The translations under genes were made by a program, and so were the position numbers. The notes under the pieces are model-generated. The model did not search any database, was not told the origin of the DNA, and worked only from the letters and a program-made list of their open reading frames with translations. From JAWSVE01 sp050789445 (lineage in GTDB: Bacteria > Pseudomonadota > Gammaproteobacteria > Pseudomonadales > Cellvibrionaceae): a stretch of DNA of 64,000 nt. This document shows, in pieces, positions 1 to 8,446 of this stretch (its first letter is position 1; each line of letters starts with the position of its first letter). The stretch spans positions 558,001-622,000 of the forward strand of contig JAILXR010000001.1 of NCBI GenBank assembly GCA_050789445.1. The letters run 5' to 3'.

Positions 1-1851
1 TTTAAATCGGTTGTTGCTGGCGGCGCTGGTTTGATCGGTGTTAGTTATGCGTTGAATGCTTTGTTATCACCGGCGCGGGAAATGAATAGGGTTTTAGGTG
101 AAGTTGAAAGTTTAGAAGTTCATAACGACGCTTTAAAGCATTTAGAAAAAACCGCGTTGTCTTTCTCTACTCGATACGGTGAAAGCGCTCAAGATTTTGT
201 TAGATCATCATACGATATTCAAAGCGCTATCGGTGGCCTAGTTAACGACGAATTAGCCGTTTTTACGTTAGCTAGTAATGTATTAGCGAAAGGCACAAAA
301 GCCGACGCAGCAACGATCACCGATTACATGGGCACCATGTACGGCATTTTCAAAAACAGCGCCGACAAAATGGGAAAAGCTCAATGGGTTGAAATGCTCA
401 CAGGCCAAACCGCCGCCGCTGTACAAATGTTTAAAACCGATGGCTCTAAAATGAGCACGGCTTTTAAATCGATTGGTGCCGACGCTACAACGCATGGCAT
501 CGCCATTAATGAACAAATAGCCATATTGGGAAAATTGCAAACCACAATGGGCGGCGGCGAAGCCGGTACAAAATACCGTGCATTTTTATCGGGTGCGTTT
601 AAAGCACAAGACGCTCTAGGGCTTAAATTTACTGACAGTAACGACCGTTTGTTACCAATGATCGATATTTTAAACGCCATCCGTGGAAAGTTTGGCGACC
701 TAGATAAAGCTTCAGATTTAAACGTCATAGAAAAAGCATTTGGCACCAAAGAGGCGTTAGGTTTAATCACTTTGTTATCAGCAGATACGCAAGGTTTAGC
801 GGACAACATTAACCAGCTAGGAAACGTTAAAGGCATGGAGAAAGCCTTGAAGATGGCCGACGCGATGACCGACCCGCTCGACCGTTGGAGCGCGGGAATT
901 AATGCGGTGACGGTTAAAATTGGCCGTGGAATGTTGCCAGTACTTGACCCGCTTTTGGTGTCGCTTACTGAGGGTGCCGACAATATTTTACGCTGGACTG
1001 AATTATTCCCGAATTTAACGTCAATGTTTTCTAAAGCTATTTTAACGTTATTTGGTTTGATTGCTGTTATCTCTTCTTTTGCGGTTGTTGCAGGCTTAAC
1101 CAAGCTAGCTATAGCCGGTTGGCATGGCCTTACCATAATCGCGATTGCTGTTCAAAAAATATTTGCTTTTACCGTTGGTGCTTCTCGCGTCGCTTTATTT
1201 TTATTTCAACTATCGCTTTTTCTGGGTGGTGTTGCGCTTAGTTCGCTTGCCGCTGGAACGATGGCGGCGGGTGCGGCTGTATGGACGTTTACAGCGGCGC
1301 TGTTAGCTAATCCGATAACGTGGGTCGTTATAGGTGTTGTTGCGTTAATCGCCGCTCTTGTCGCCTTGGTGGTGTACTGGGACGAGGTAACGGCGGCGGT
1401 TCATAAATTTGGAACTATGGCTATTGATTGGATCGTTAAAAAATGGAAATGGTTTGAAGATGTGATAGGCAACAACCAATTTTTATCCGCTGTTTTTGCT
1501 CCCTTTCAATTGGGCATTGATGCGGTTAAGGCTTATTTTCATTTTGCCGGTAAAGGAATTGACTGGTTAATGAGCAAGATTAATTTAATACCTGGTATCG
1601 ATATCGGCGGAAGCACGAACGCTGGCGTCGATATTGAAGGGAAGTTAGCCGCCGAACGCGAAAGTATTCGCGTAGCAGCGCCTAGCCTGCAATCTAATAA
1701 TCTTTCTAGTTTACCGGTTGGTGGTTTACAACAAAAAATAACTAACGCTAACAGCCAAAAATCGATGCACATTGAAAAAGTAGAAATGAATACGGTTTCA
1801 CCAACGGACGCTTTTGACTTTTTTGATAATTTAGAAATGGCGGCTGGGTAA
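1..1851 (+). CDS. Phage tail tape measure protein (5' end outside window)
   Basis: Tape measure protein that sets tail length during assembly of a contractile-tail phage. The reading frame is open from base 1, so the true start lies upstream of the window. The visible part resembles the TP901-type core: a helical N-terminal half with the segment PMIDILNAIRGKFGDLD (about residues 210-226 of the visible part), then LDRWSAGINAV, then a long hydrophobic stretch (about residues 330-450) with several membrane-like segments, as is usual where tape measure proteins interact with the host membrane. The stop codon overlaps the start of the next gene by one base (TAATG), which marks one tail operon. About 610 residues are visible, so a large part is present. 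Family assignment is from composition, motif and neighbours. Confidence 0.85.
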   Translation, partial: FKSVVAGGAGLIGVSYALNALLSPAREMNRVLGEVESLEVHNDALKHLEKTALSFSTRYGESAQDFVRSSYDIQSAIGGLVNDELAVFTLASNVLAKGTKADAATITDYMGTMYGIFKNSADKMGKAQWVEMLTGQTAAAVQMFKTDGSKMSTAFKSIGADATTHGIAINEQIAILGKLQTTMGGGEAGTKYRAFLSGAFKAQDALGLKFTDSNDRLLPMIDILNAIRGKFGDLDKASDLNVIEKAFGTKEALGLITLLSADTQGLADNINQLGNVKGMEKALKMADAMTDPLDRWSAGINAVTVKIGRGMLPVLDPLLVSLTEGADNILRWTELFPNLTSMFSKAILTLFGLIAVISSFAVVAGLTKLAIAGWHGLTIIAIAVQKIFAFTVGASRVALFLFQLSLFLGGVALSSLAAGTMAAGAAVWTFTAALLANPITWVVIGVVALIAALVALVVYWDEVTAAVHKFGTMAIDWIVKKWKWFEDVIGNNQFLSAVFAPFQLGIDAVKAYFHFAGKGIDWLMSKINLIPGIDIGGSTNAGVDIEGKLAAERESIRVAAPSLQSNNLSSLPVGGLQQKITNANSQKSMHIEKVEMNTVSPTDAFDFFDNLEMAAG

Positions 1852-2168
1852 TGTCCGAATACATTGATTTATTAATTACTGACGGCGATTTAACGCTTGA
1901 TGCTTACGGCGAACCTATAACGATTGACCAGCGCGCAAGCATTGCCCAAGACGTTAAACATTTGATTATTGAAAGTGGATTGCTGATTGATATGTTAGCC
2001 GAACGTGATAGCCAGCGTGTACGACTGTTAATGAATCGGCTAGAAGAAATGGTAGACGATGATTTGCGGATTAAGCCAGGAACAGCAAAGTTAATTCGAA
2101 GAAACAACAATGATTTTTTCTTAACAGCAGAAACAATACGTTACGGTCTGATTGAGGTTTACCAATGA
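1851..2168 (+). CDS. DUF2590-type phage protein
   Basis: Small acidic phage protein of 105 residues. It begins with the pattern YIDLLITDGDLTLDA followed by an IAQDVKHLIIESGLL segment, and looks like the DUF2590 family found in P2/K139-like phages between the tape measure and baseplate J genes; that position is kept here. It begins in a TAATG overlap with the tape measure gene and overlaps the next gene by four bases, so it is translationally coupled on both sides. By analogy with gpW/gp25-like proteins at this position it may be a baseplate wedge component, but that role is inference. Confidence 0.7.
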   Translation: MSEYIDLLITDGDLTLDAYGEPITIDQRASIAQDVKHLIIESGLLIDMLAERDSQRVRLLMNRLEEMVDDDLRIKPGTAKLIRRNNNDFFLTAETIRYGLIEVYQ

Positions 2169-3349
2169 GTAGTTTTGATCATAGCGACGACTTTAAACAG
2201 ATTTTAAGTGATGCTGCTATACCAACGACAGAAGAAGCCGCTAAACAAGCTTGGAATGCTGAAAAAGATTCGGCGCAAATTAATTATTCTAACGCTAGTT
2301 CTGTTTCACCTTGGCAGCGGTTTATTGATGCGCTAATCACGAAGCCTTATTTGTGGTTGGTTAATGACGTTATTTTAAAGCAAATTTTACCTAACTGTTT
2401 TTTAAAAACGGCCAAGGGTGTTTTTTTAGAAATTATTGTTTGGGCTTTAGGCTTAACGAGAAAGACAGCGGTAAAAACTAAGGGTTTTGTTAAATTTTCA
2501 AGAACAGATACCGCCGGAGCATTAGACGTTATCGACGGTACTTTAGTACAAACTGCTCCAATAAATGGAAAGATTTATGAATATAAAACCATTGGTGCGT
2601 TTAGTTTTGTAGATGGGCAATCAGAATTATTCATAGAGGTTGAAGCGCTTGAAGCTGGAACCGCTTATAACTTAGCTGAAGGCGTTTTAGCTGTTTTACC
2701 TACCCCGATTAATGGTGTTGATAGCGTAGCGAATGAGGCGGGCTGGATAACGGTTATCGGTGCGGATACAGAAACAGATGACGAGCTAAGGCTACGAGGA
2801 CGAAATCAATTTTCTATTGTAACGACCTTTCATACAGACGCGGCATACATTGCGCTTGTAACTGAATTTAGCGGTGTTGGGGTGAATAATCTGGTGTTTG
2901 AACACGATGCGCCACGGGGACCAGGCACAGCCAATATTTACATTCTGCCAGATACCGGAACGGCTAGTTCACAATTTTTAAGTTCCTTACAAAGTCATTT
3001 AATGGATGACGGTAATCATGGGCTAGGTGATGACGTTGAAGTGCTGGCGCTACCTGAAAGTTTGCATAGCGTTACCGCCGACGTTTGGCCGGTTAACGGC
3101 ACAAGCACGGAAGAAACTGCACAGCTATTGATTAATGTTGATCAGTTTATACGGGCCGCATTTAGAGAAAATGAAGCCTATGAGGCGACAAAAACTAACC
3201 CGTTTGATTTGTTTTCTTTCTCGCAATTATCGCGGGAGCTGCACAAAGAATTTTTAAACCTTGATAACGTGCATTTTAATTTAGCGAAAATTGACAGCGC
3301 TTTAGATATTCCAAAGTTAGGTTCTTTGACTGTTCAAGAGGGTAGCTAG
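2165..3349 (+). CDS. Baseplate assembly protein J
   Basis: Baseplate wedge protein of the P2 gpJ / Mu gp47 family (baseplate J-like), 394 residues, close to the usual size. The sequence shows the typical middle section beginning VKFSRTDTAGALDVIDGTLVQT and the segment GWITVIGADTETDDELRLRGR (about residues 196-216), a hallmark of the family. The C-terminal part has a helical region that contacts neighbouring wedge proteins in relatives. The gene overlaps DUF2590 by four bases and its TAG stop overlaps a GTG start for the next gene. Gene order (tape measure, DUF2590, J, I, fibre) supports the call. Confidence 0.9.
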   Translation: MSSFDHSDDFKQILSDAAIPTTEEAAKQAWNAEKDSAQINYSNASSVSPWQRFIDALITKPYLWLVNDVILKQILPNCFLKTAKGVFLEIIVWALGLTRKTAVKTKGFVKFSRTDTAGALDVIDGTLVQTAPINGKIYEYKTIGAFSFVDGQSELFIEVEALEAGTAYNLAEGVLAVLPTPINGVDSVANEAGWITVIGADTETDDELRLRGRNQFSIVTTFHTDAAYIALVTEFSGVGVNNLVFEHDAPRGPGTANIYILPDTGTASSQFLSSLQSHLMDDGNHGLGDDVEVLALPESLHSVTADVWPVNGTSTEETAQLLINVDQFIRAAFRENEAYEATKTNPFDLFSFSQLSRELHKEFLNLDNVHFNLAKIDSALDIPKLGSLTVQEGS

Positions 3350-3870
3350 TGATTGATTTAAAATTACCGGTTTGGGGCAATAAGGGCGAACTAGAAAAGC
3401 TAAAAATAGCCGCTACCGGTTTTTGGTCAACGGTTGAAAGCTGGACTGGCGTAATTTTACAAAATCTTGACCCGCTAACGTGTTCTGAAGGCGTGTTAGA
3501 TGTTGTTGCGTGGGGTCGACACGTTGAACGTTTTAAAGATGAGCCTTTAGCACTTTATCGAAAGCGTGTTGCATTCGCGCTACTTAACGCCAGAGACGCG
3601 GGAAGTTATGCAGGATTGAAACGGATTTTTGAACGCTTGGGGATGGGTTACGTTGACATTGAAGAACGTATTGAAGGGCAGGCGTTTGATATTGTCATTG
3701 TTCGATTAACTGATTCGGCAGTAGCGGCAAATACAGAGCTGTTACAGCTTGTTTTAACGTTGTATGGCCGTACGTGTCGGCGATATCAAATCGAAGTGAT
3801 AACCCCGATTAATTCAGCTTTGAGCGCGACAGAATTCAATATTGATTATAGCTATAGCGTTGCATCGTAA
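3349..3870 (+). CDS. Phage tail protein I
   Basis: Baseplate/tail protein of the P2 gpI family, 173 residues. It starts with GTG in a TAGTG overlap with gene J. The recognisable core is LDPLTCSEGVLDVVAWGRHVERF, followed by YRKRVAFALLNARDAGSYAGLKRIFERLG; gpI proteins share this pattern of picking out the baseplate region that carries the fibre. Its place between J and the tail fibre gene matches P2-like phages. No truncation or frameshift is seen. Confidence 0.85.
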   Translation: MIDLKLPVWGNKGELEKLKIAATGFWSTVESWTGVILQNLDPLTCSEGVLDVVAWGRHVERFKDEPLALYRKRVAFALLNARDAGSYAGLKRIFERLGMGYVDIEERIEGQAFDIVIVRLTDSAVAANTELLQLVLTLYGRTCRRYQIEVITPINSALSATEFNIDYSYSVAS

Positions 3871-3898
3871 CGCTTTTTGATTATCGGAGCTTTTTAGC

Positions 3899-5458
3899 AT
3901 GGCAGGAAAAATAATACAGACGGGGCGCGATTTATTCGCCGCGAAACAAGCCGCAGGGGAACCGCTGGTTATTGATCGCTTTGTGTTGGCTGACATTACC
4001 GGCATTAATGAAAACGATCCCATAAACGACGCGGAAGCGTTACCGGCTTCGGCTGATATTGTTTTTCAGGGTGCCGTGACTGCTAGCGGATACATTGACC
4101 CTGAAAAAGTGGTTTACAGTTTACTTTTAGATTCTTCTATTGGGGATTTTTCGTTTAACTGGGTAGGCATACAAGCCGATGACGGTACGTTAATCGCGGT
4201 TGATTATGTGCCATCGCAAACAAAAATAAAAACTACAGGGACGACCAGAGGAAATAATTTATCCCGTAATTTTTTAATATCGTATGTTGACGCGCAATCA
4301 ATAACGGCAATTAACTTACCGGCGGCGACGTGGCAAATCGATTTCACGCAGCGATTAAAAATCATCGATGATAACGAAAGATTGTCGAATTATGATATTT
4401 ACGGTCGCGCCTGTTTTATTGGCGACGGTTTTTTGATTTATGATTCGGCGGGTACGTTTAAGGGTCGCGTGGGTGTTGCTTATGTTGCCGGTATACGAAT
4501 AGATGCTATCGCCGAATTTGATGCGGAACCGGTCACTTTGCCAATGGATGTTTGGCTAGATGTTTCTTTAGATCAAGATGTTAACGGCGTAAAAGGTAAA
4601 GCTGTAATAGTTTTTAATAATGCCACGCAAAACGATTACACAGATTCTTTAGGTAACAATCATTTTCTGCAAAGAGTTGCCACGCTCACCGGAAGCCGTG
4701 CCGTAATTGACCGGCGAAATCAACTGATACCAAACCTTCATTTAATCGATTGGTTTTATCACCCAGATAATAAGCCTACGTTGCAGGATTTAGGGTTCAA
4801 CGGTGACGCGAACGCGAATGTTTATACACACCCCACGCAGTCGCCGATAATCCTTTCAACATTGGCACCGGAAGTTTTAAGTGGAATAAGTGTTAATAAT
4901 TTAGGCCATGTTCAAAGCGTCAACAAAAAAGCTTTGACGCTGGGTGATTTAGGGTTTACTGGAAGCTTAAACGCTAATAATTATTCTCACCCCACGCAGT
5001 CGGATATAAATCTTACAACAAGCGCGGCGCAAGTGTTAAGCGCCATAAATGTTAATACTGCCGGTCATGTTCAAAGCGTAGGGTTAAAAACCTTGTTAAT
5101 TGGTGATTTAGGCGGCGTATCTACTTCGGCTTTAAGTAGTGCTTTATCTGGAAAAATGGATAACTCAGAGTTTGTTTTTTCTCACGGCGGAAGCCCTATA
5201 TCTCTATCATCTATTACTTACCCCGATGGTTCGCGGGAACAGATGGGAACATCTTTAGTGTCTGCCCAGGGTTCAACTGTTGTTACTTTGCCCTTTGCTT
5301 ATACGACAGCGATTGAAAATATTCAGGTCTCAATTCGATCTAACTCGACTAGTCATTTTGAAAATCTTCATGTTTTAGAGAGCGGGTTAGGACAGATAAT
5401 AATAAGAAACAATATGCCTTCAGCTTATTGGATTTTTTGGCGCGTGTACGGTAAATAA
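3899..5458 (+). CDS. Tail-collar fibre protein (receptor-binding fibre)
   Basis: Tail fibre of 519 residues. The N-terminal ~160 residues look like the phage tail-collar fibre domain (P2 gpH type), which attaches the fibre to the baseplate. The middle carries two similar repeats of about 60 residues, each with DLGF.G..NAN.Y.HPTQS and ending NLGHVQSV or TAGHVQSV (about residues 298-395). This kind of repeat is common in fibre shafts. The C-terminal ~100 residues are beta-rich and probably form the tip. An insertion between the collar domain and the shaft (about residues 150-290) resembles a concanavalin-like beta-sandwich, but I cannot prove that. The start is an ATG with upstream GGAG. Confidence 0.85.
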   Translation: MAGKIIQTGRDLFAAKQAAGEPLVIDRFVLADITGINENDPINDAEALPASADIVFQGAVTASGYIDPEKVVYSLLLDSSIGDFSFNWVGIQADDGTLIAVDYVPSQTKIKTTGTTRGNNLSRNFLISYVDAQSITAINLPAATWQIDFTQRLKIIDDNERLSNYDIYGRACFIGDGFLIYDSAGTFKGRVGVAYVAGIRIDAIAEFDAEPVTLPMDVWLDVSLDQDVNGVKGKAVIVFNNATQNDYTDSLGNNHFLQRVATLTGSRAVIDRRNQLIPNLHLIDWFYHPDNKPTLQDLGFNGDANANVYTHPTQSPIILSTLAPEVLSGISVNNLGHVQSVNKKALTLGDLGFTGSLNANNYSHPTQSDINLTTSAAQVLSAINVNTAGHVQSVGLKTLLIGDLGGVSTSALSSALSGKMDNSEFVFSHGGSPISLSSITYPDGSREQMGTSLVSAQGSTVVTLPFAYTTAIENIQVSIRSNSTSHFENLHVLESGLGQIIIRNNMPSAYWIFWRVYGK

Positions 5459-5472
5459 TTAGAGAATAAATT

Positions 5473-6090
5473 ATGTCAATTTTTTGGAATATTTTAACGT
5501 CGGGATTTTACGAGCAAGACGACGACGGCGGCGACAATAATTTAGTGCCGGTAACACAGGCACAGTATGACGCTTGTTTTTCAAATCTTTCTAGTCTTCA
5601 GAATTCAGGCTCACCGGCTGAAATTGTTTTTGATTCGGTGTTTGGTTATCCAGTTGCAAAAGCAATAGAGGTTTCTGTTTCGCAACAATCAGAAGCGAAA
5701 CGCGCAGCGATTAATGAAATGTACGAAACGGCAATGGAGGCAATAAAAAACAAATATCCGCCTTCTGAAATTAATGGCTGGCCTCGGCAAACTTCTGAGT
5801 TTGAACGGTATCGTGTTGCGGAGCTTTCGCCGCCTGTTGTGCCTTCACAGTTCCCTGTGCTTTCACAGCTTGCAGGGCAAACAGGGTATTCGCTTTCTGA
5901 AATGGTCGACCGCGTGGAAGTAAAAGTAAATGAATTTGACGGGTTTTATGGTGCGATTACAGGTAAGCGGCAAGCGCTTGAAGCCGCTCTCGATGCAATC
6001 GACACAAACAGCGCAAGCGCCAATGAAAATATAGATGCTATCGACGAGAACGAAATAATTATTTTAGCTCAATCAATTGCAGGCGCATAA
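5473..6090 (+). CDS. Probable tail fibre assembly protein
   Basis: Protein of 205 residues directly after the tail fibre. The second half has the pattern WPRQTSEFERYRV ... LAGQTGYSLSEMVDRVEVKVNEFDGFYGAITGKRQALEAALDAID. This resembles the C-terminal helical segment of phage tail fibre assembly proteins, the chaperones needed for fibre trimerisation. The N-terminal part is unlike anything I recognise. The position after the fibre gene is the P2 gpG position. The role is inferred from context plus this weak motif. Confidence 0.6.
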   Translation: MSIFWNILTSGFYEQDDDGGDNNLVPVTQAQYDACFSNLSSLQNSGSPAEIVFDSVFGYPVAKAIEVSVSQQSEAKRAAINEMYETAMEAIKNKYPPSEINGWPRQTSEFERYRVAELSPPVVPSQFPVLSQLAGQTGYSLSEMVDRVEVKVNEFDGFYGAITGKRQALEAALDAIDTNSASANENIDAIDENEIIILAQSIAGA

Positions 6091-6115
6091 ACTTTAAATA
6101 TTGAGAGGTTTTTTT

Positions 6116-6607
6116 ATGTCTTTATTTGCAAATAGTAATTACTTATTTTTTATGTGCGGAACTTTAGCCATCATTATTTTATTTTTTGTTGCTTACAAAA
6201 AGAAAAGTATCGGCGAAAAGTTTTGGAAAACAAAAGACGGAAAAAACGTGCCAGGGGGTATCGGGTTTTTCTGGTTGATTATTATTATTGTCTCTTTGCT
6301 GGGCTTGTTTCAGTGTAACAAAGCTGAAGCCGGTGACGTGGGCGACTGGTTTCCCTACGTTGACATATCTATCGGTATTGAAAACACGTTTCATGTTTCG
6401 CCCATGTGCGAGGAGGGCGGCTATAACGACCGGCTAACCAGTAATTTAAAAATAGCGGCGGGGGTTTGGGTTCATCACGACGGAACTTTTTGGATTGAAC
6501 TTTACGGTCGCCATCATAGTTGCGGGTTTAATAAAGATCACTATCGGTATGACAGCGGCGGAATTAATTTTGCAAAACGTTTTTATATGCCGTGGGCAAG
6601 GCGTTAG
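6116..6607 (+). CDS. Small phage membrane protein with Cys-containing C-terminal domain
   Basis: Unrecognised protein. I place the start at the ATG at 6116, because GAGAGG lies seven bases upstream; an in-frame TTG at 6101 is less likely. The protein (about 163 residues) has two hydrophobic segments (about residues 8-26 and 51-67), separated by a basic, hydrophilic loop. A domain of about 90 residues with paired cysteines, several histidines and alternating hydrophobic residues follows and may be beta-barrel-like. It sits in the variable region after the tail fibre. Phage genes here often encode host-surface or exclusion functions, but nothing in the sequence fixes a role. Confidence 0.6.
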   Translation: MSLFANSNYLFFMCGTLAIIILFFVAYKKKSIGEKFWKTKDGKNVPGGIGFFWLIIIIVSLLGLFQCNKAEAGDVGDWFPYVDISIGIENTFHVSPMCEEGGYNDRLTSNLKIAAGVWVHHDGTFWIELYGRHHSCGFNKDHYRYDSGGINFAKRFYMPWARR

Positions 6608-6666
6608 TTCTCTTTTTTTGATCGGCTTTTATAAATATTTTATAAATTTTAGTCTGAGGTTTTCAT

Positions 6667-8160
6667 ATGCTTAATGTTGTTTCTAATAAATCGTTTAGCC
6701 GAGCGCTATTTGCAGCAGGCGCGATTTTTAATAGTGCCTTGCCTTTAGGTGCCACCCAGCCGCCGAGTGGGGGCGGGTCTTCTCCTTATCCTAGTTCGCC
6801 AAACCCTGGCGTTAATTCAGTGTTTACTTATGGGCAAGCACGTTTGCAGCCAGAGTACGGGGATGGAGCACCAGCAGTTGGTGAGACTGTCACGCTATCA
6901 AATGGCGTGCAAATAACGAGACTTACAGATGTTAATTCTGCTCCTGGCGCGTCTGATCTTTTTATTGTTTACTCGCGGTATTCGCCCGAAAATACCGACG
7001 GGAATAAATTTTTAGGTTTTGGTGCTGACTCTACTTCTTCATATGCTTTTAATCGCGACGGCACGTTATTAGGTGCGCTAAAGCATACAAGCGGGGCTGA
7101 CATTGGCGAAAACCACGAGGTTCGATGGGATATAAGCGGGCTTCATCCTAACCGTGTTTACTATCGGTACGGTATGGGTTTTTACATGATTGACGATGTT
7201 AGAAATCCTCAGCCGGTTATTGTTCGCGACTTTTCGTCAGTAGCGCCAAACTCTACCCAGATTTACAACGATGTCGAGGGTGATTGTTCTGACAGCTCGG
7301 ATCGCTGGGGCTGGATGGCGACGCATTACGACGGTTCAAATACGGTTGTTGATGCTTACATTTCTTACGAAATTTCATCTGATACTTTTTACATTAAGAC
7401 GCCTGCTGATATGTCAGGGTCTAACTTATCAAGTGAAGCTGATAAGTCGCATTTTTCTTATCGCCCCAACATGGTCGAAATATCGCCCGACGGAAACTGG
7501 TTTGTGATGCACCATGATCGGAAATGGGATGATAGTTCATATGGCGGCAATGGCGCGGCGTGGGTTGATACTTGGTATGACGGCGCGTGGGCTTGGCCGT
7601 TCGATCTTGATTTTAATGCTGAGTCACCGCGCAAGATATCGGTAACATCCACCCATTCAGGTTGGGCGTGGTCGGCGAGCGGTAGCCAGTATTTCGTGAG
7701 TCAAAACAGCAGAACCGATAAGTTAGATGCGGTCGCGCTAGAAGACCCCGACGGCTGGGCTAACCGGTTGATTGTTGGCGGTCATGCAGAGATAGGCTGG
7801 GGTTCCGGTTGGCACTATGGAAAGATGCCGCCCAGTCATGCAGATTGGCAATTCGTTAATAATTATTCGAATTTTGATTCGAGCAATTACAATAATTCAG
7901 GCTATGGTCACGACCAGCTTTGGTTTTCGCAGATGCGCGATCAGTCAACTGGCAAGCACGTGCATATACCGATTTGTCACAATCACAACAAATATGTAAG
8001 TGACTATAGAGATGAGGCGCCGGCAGCGATTAACCGGCACGGCAATAGAATTTATATGTCGATTAACTGGGGCGGTGCTACAACGCGGCGCGATATTTAT
8101 TTAGTTAGTATTTCTGATAACTGGCTGGCCGATGCAAATGCATACGCAGCAGCGCTGTAA
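6667..8160 (+). CDS. Beta-propeller-like protein in the tail module
   Basis: Protein of 497 residues with an N-terminus that looks like a signal peptide (hydrophobic residues about 13-30, then a Pro/Gly/Ser-rich linker). The body carries repeated beta-strand units with aromatic and Asp-rich motifs: SPENTDGNKFLGFG, YRPNMVEISPDGNWFVMHHD and HSGWAWSASGSQYFV. They resemble WD40/PD40-type propeller blades, as in oligogalacturonate-lyase-like proteins. An exported-type N-terminus is unexpected in a tail operon. It could be a surface-binding or sugar-binding protein, or a moron. No catalytic residues can be assigned. An ATG with an upstream GAGG gives the start. Confidence 0.6.
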   Translation: MLNVVSNKSFSRALFAAGAIFNSALPLGATQPPSGGGSSPYPSSPNPGVNSVFTYGQARLQPEYGDGAPAVGETVTLSNGVQITRLTDVNSAPGASDLFIVYSRYSPENTDGNKFLGFGADSTSSYAFNRDGTLLGALKHTSGADIGENHEVRWDISGLHPNRVYYRYGMGFYMIDDVRNPQPVIVRDFSSVAPNSTQIYNDVEGDCSDSSDRWGWMATHYDGSNTVVDAYISYEISSDTFYIKTPADMSGSNLSSEADKSHFSYRPNMVEISPDGNWFVMHHDRKWDDSSYGGNGAAWVDTWYDGAWAWPFDLDFNAESPRKISVTSTHSGWAWSASGSQYFVSQNSRTDKLDAVALEDPDGWANRLIVGGHAEIGWGSGWHYGKMPPSHADWQFVNNYSNFDSSNYNNSGYGHDQLWFSQMRDQSTGKHVHIPICHNHNKYVSDYRDEAPAAINRHGNRIYMSINWGGATTRRDIYLVSISDNWLADANAYAAAL

Positions 8161-8170
8161 GGGGTAGTTT

Positions 8171-8446
8171 ATGGGCGATAACATAAAAGATGTTGCTGCG
8201 GATTTTCAAGCAGAACAAGAAGCAAGTAAAAACCGGCAGCGTCGCGACCTTCGGCAGGCTATTTTGCAGGCCGCTGATGCACTGGGCGAAAAGAGAAGTC
8301 CCGTTGCACAGCAAAACCGTCTAGTAATTTACAAGCTCGTTAAGCAGGCTGGCGAGCACGGCAGCTATGATCAGGCCAAGTTAAAAGTAAACCAGTCGGC
8401 AGCTAAAGAGGTTTTTGTTTTGTCTAATTCTGGGGGGCAGGAATAA
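8171..8446 (+). CDS. Small helical phage protein
   Basis: Unrecognised protein of 91 residues, highly charged and mostly helical, rich in Gln, Ala, Lys and Arg. Its TAA stop overlaps the ATG of the following large surface protein by one base (TAATG), so the two are coupled. Its size and position suggest a chaperone or adaptor for the neighbouring surface proteins, but that is inference only. Confidence 0.55.
   Translation: MGDNIKDVAADFQAEQEASKNRQRRDLRQAILQAADALGEKRSPVAQQNRLVIYKLVKQAGEHGSYDQAKLKVNQSAAKEVFVLSNSGGQE

Noticed and set aside
381..1136. 251-residue minus-strand frame inside the tape measure gene
   Set aside because: Antisense shadow of a well supported gene; no ribosome site and odd composition.
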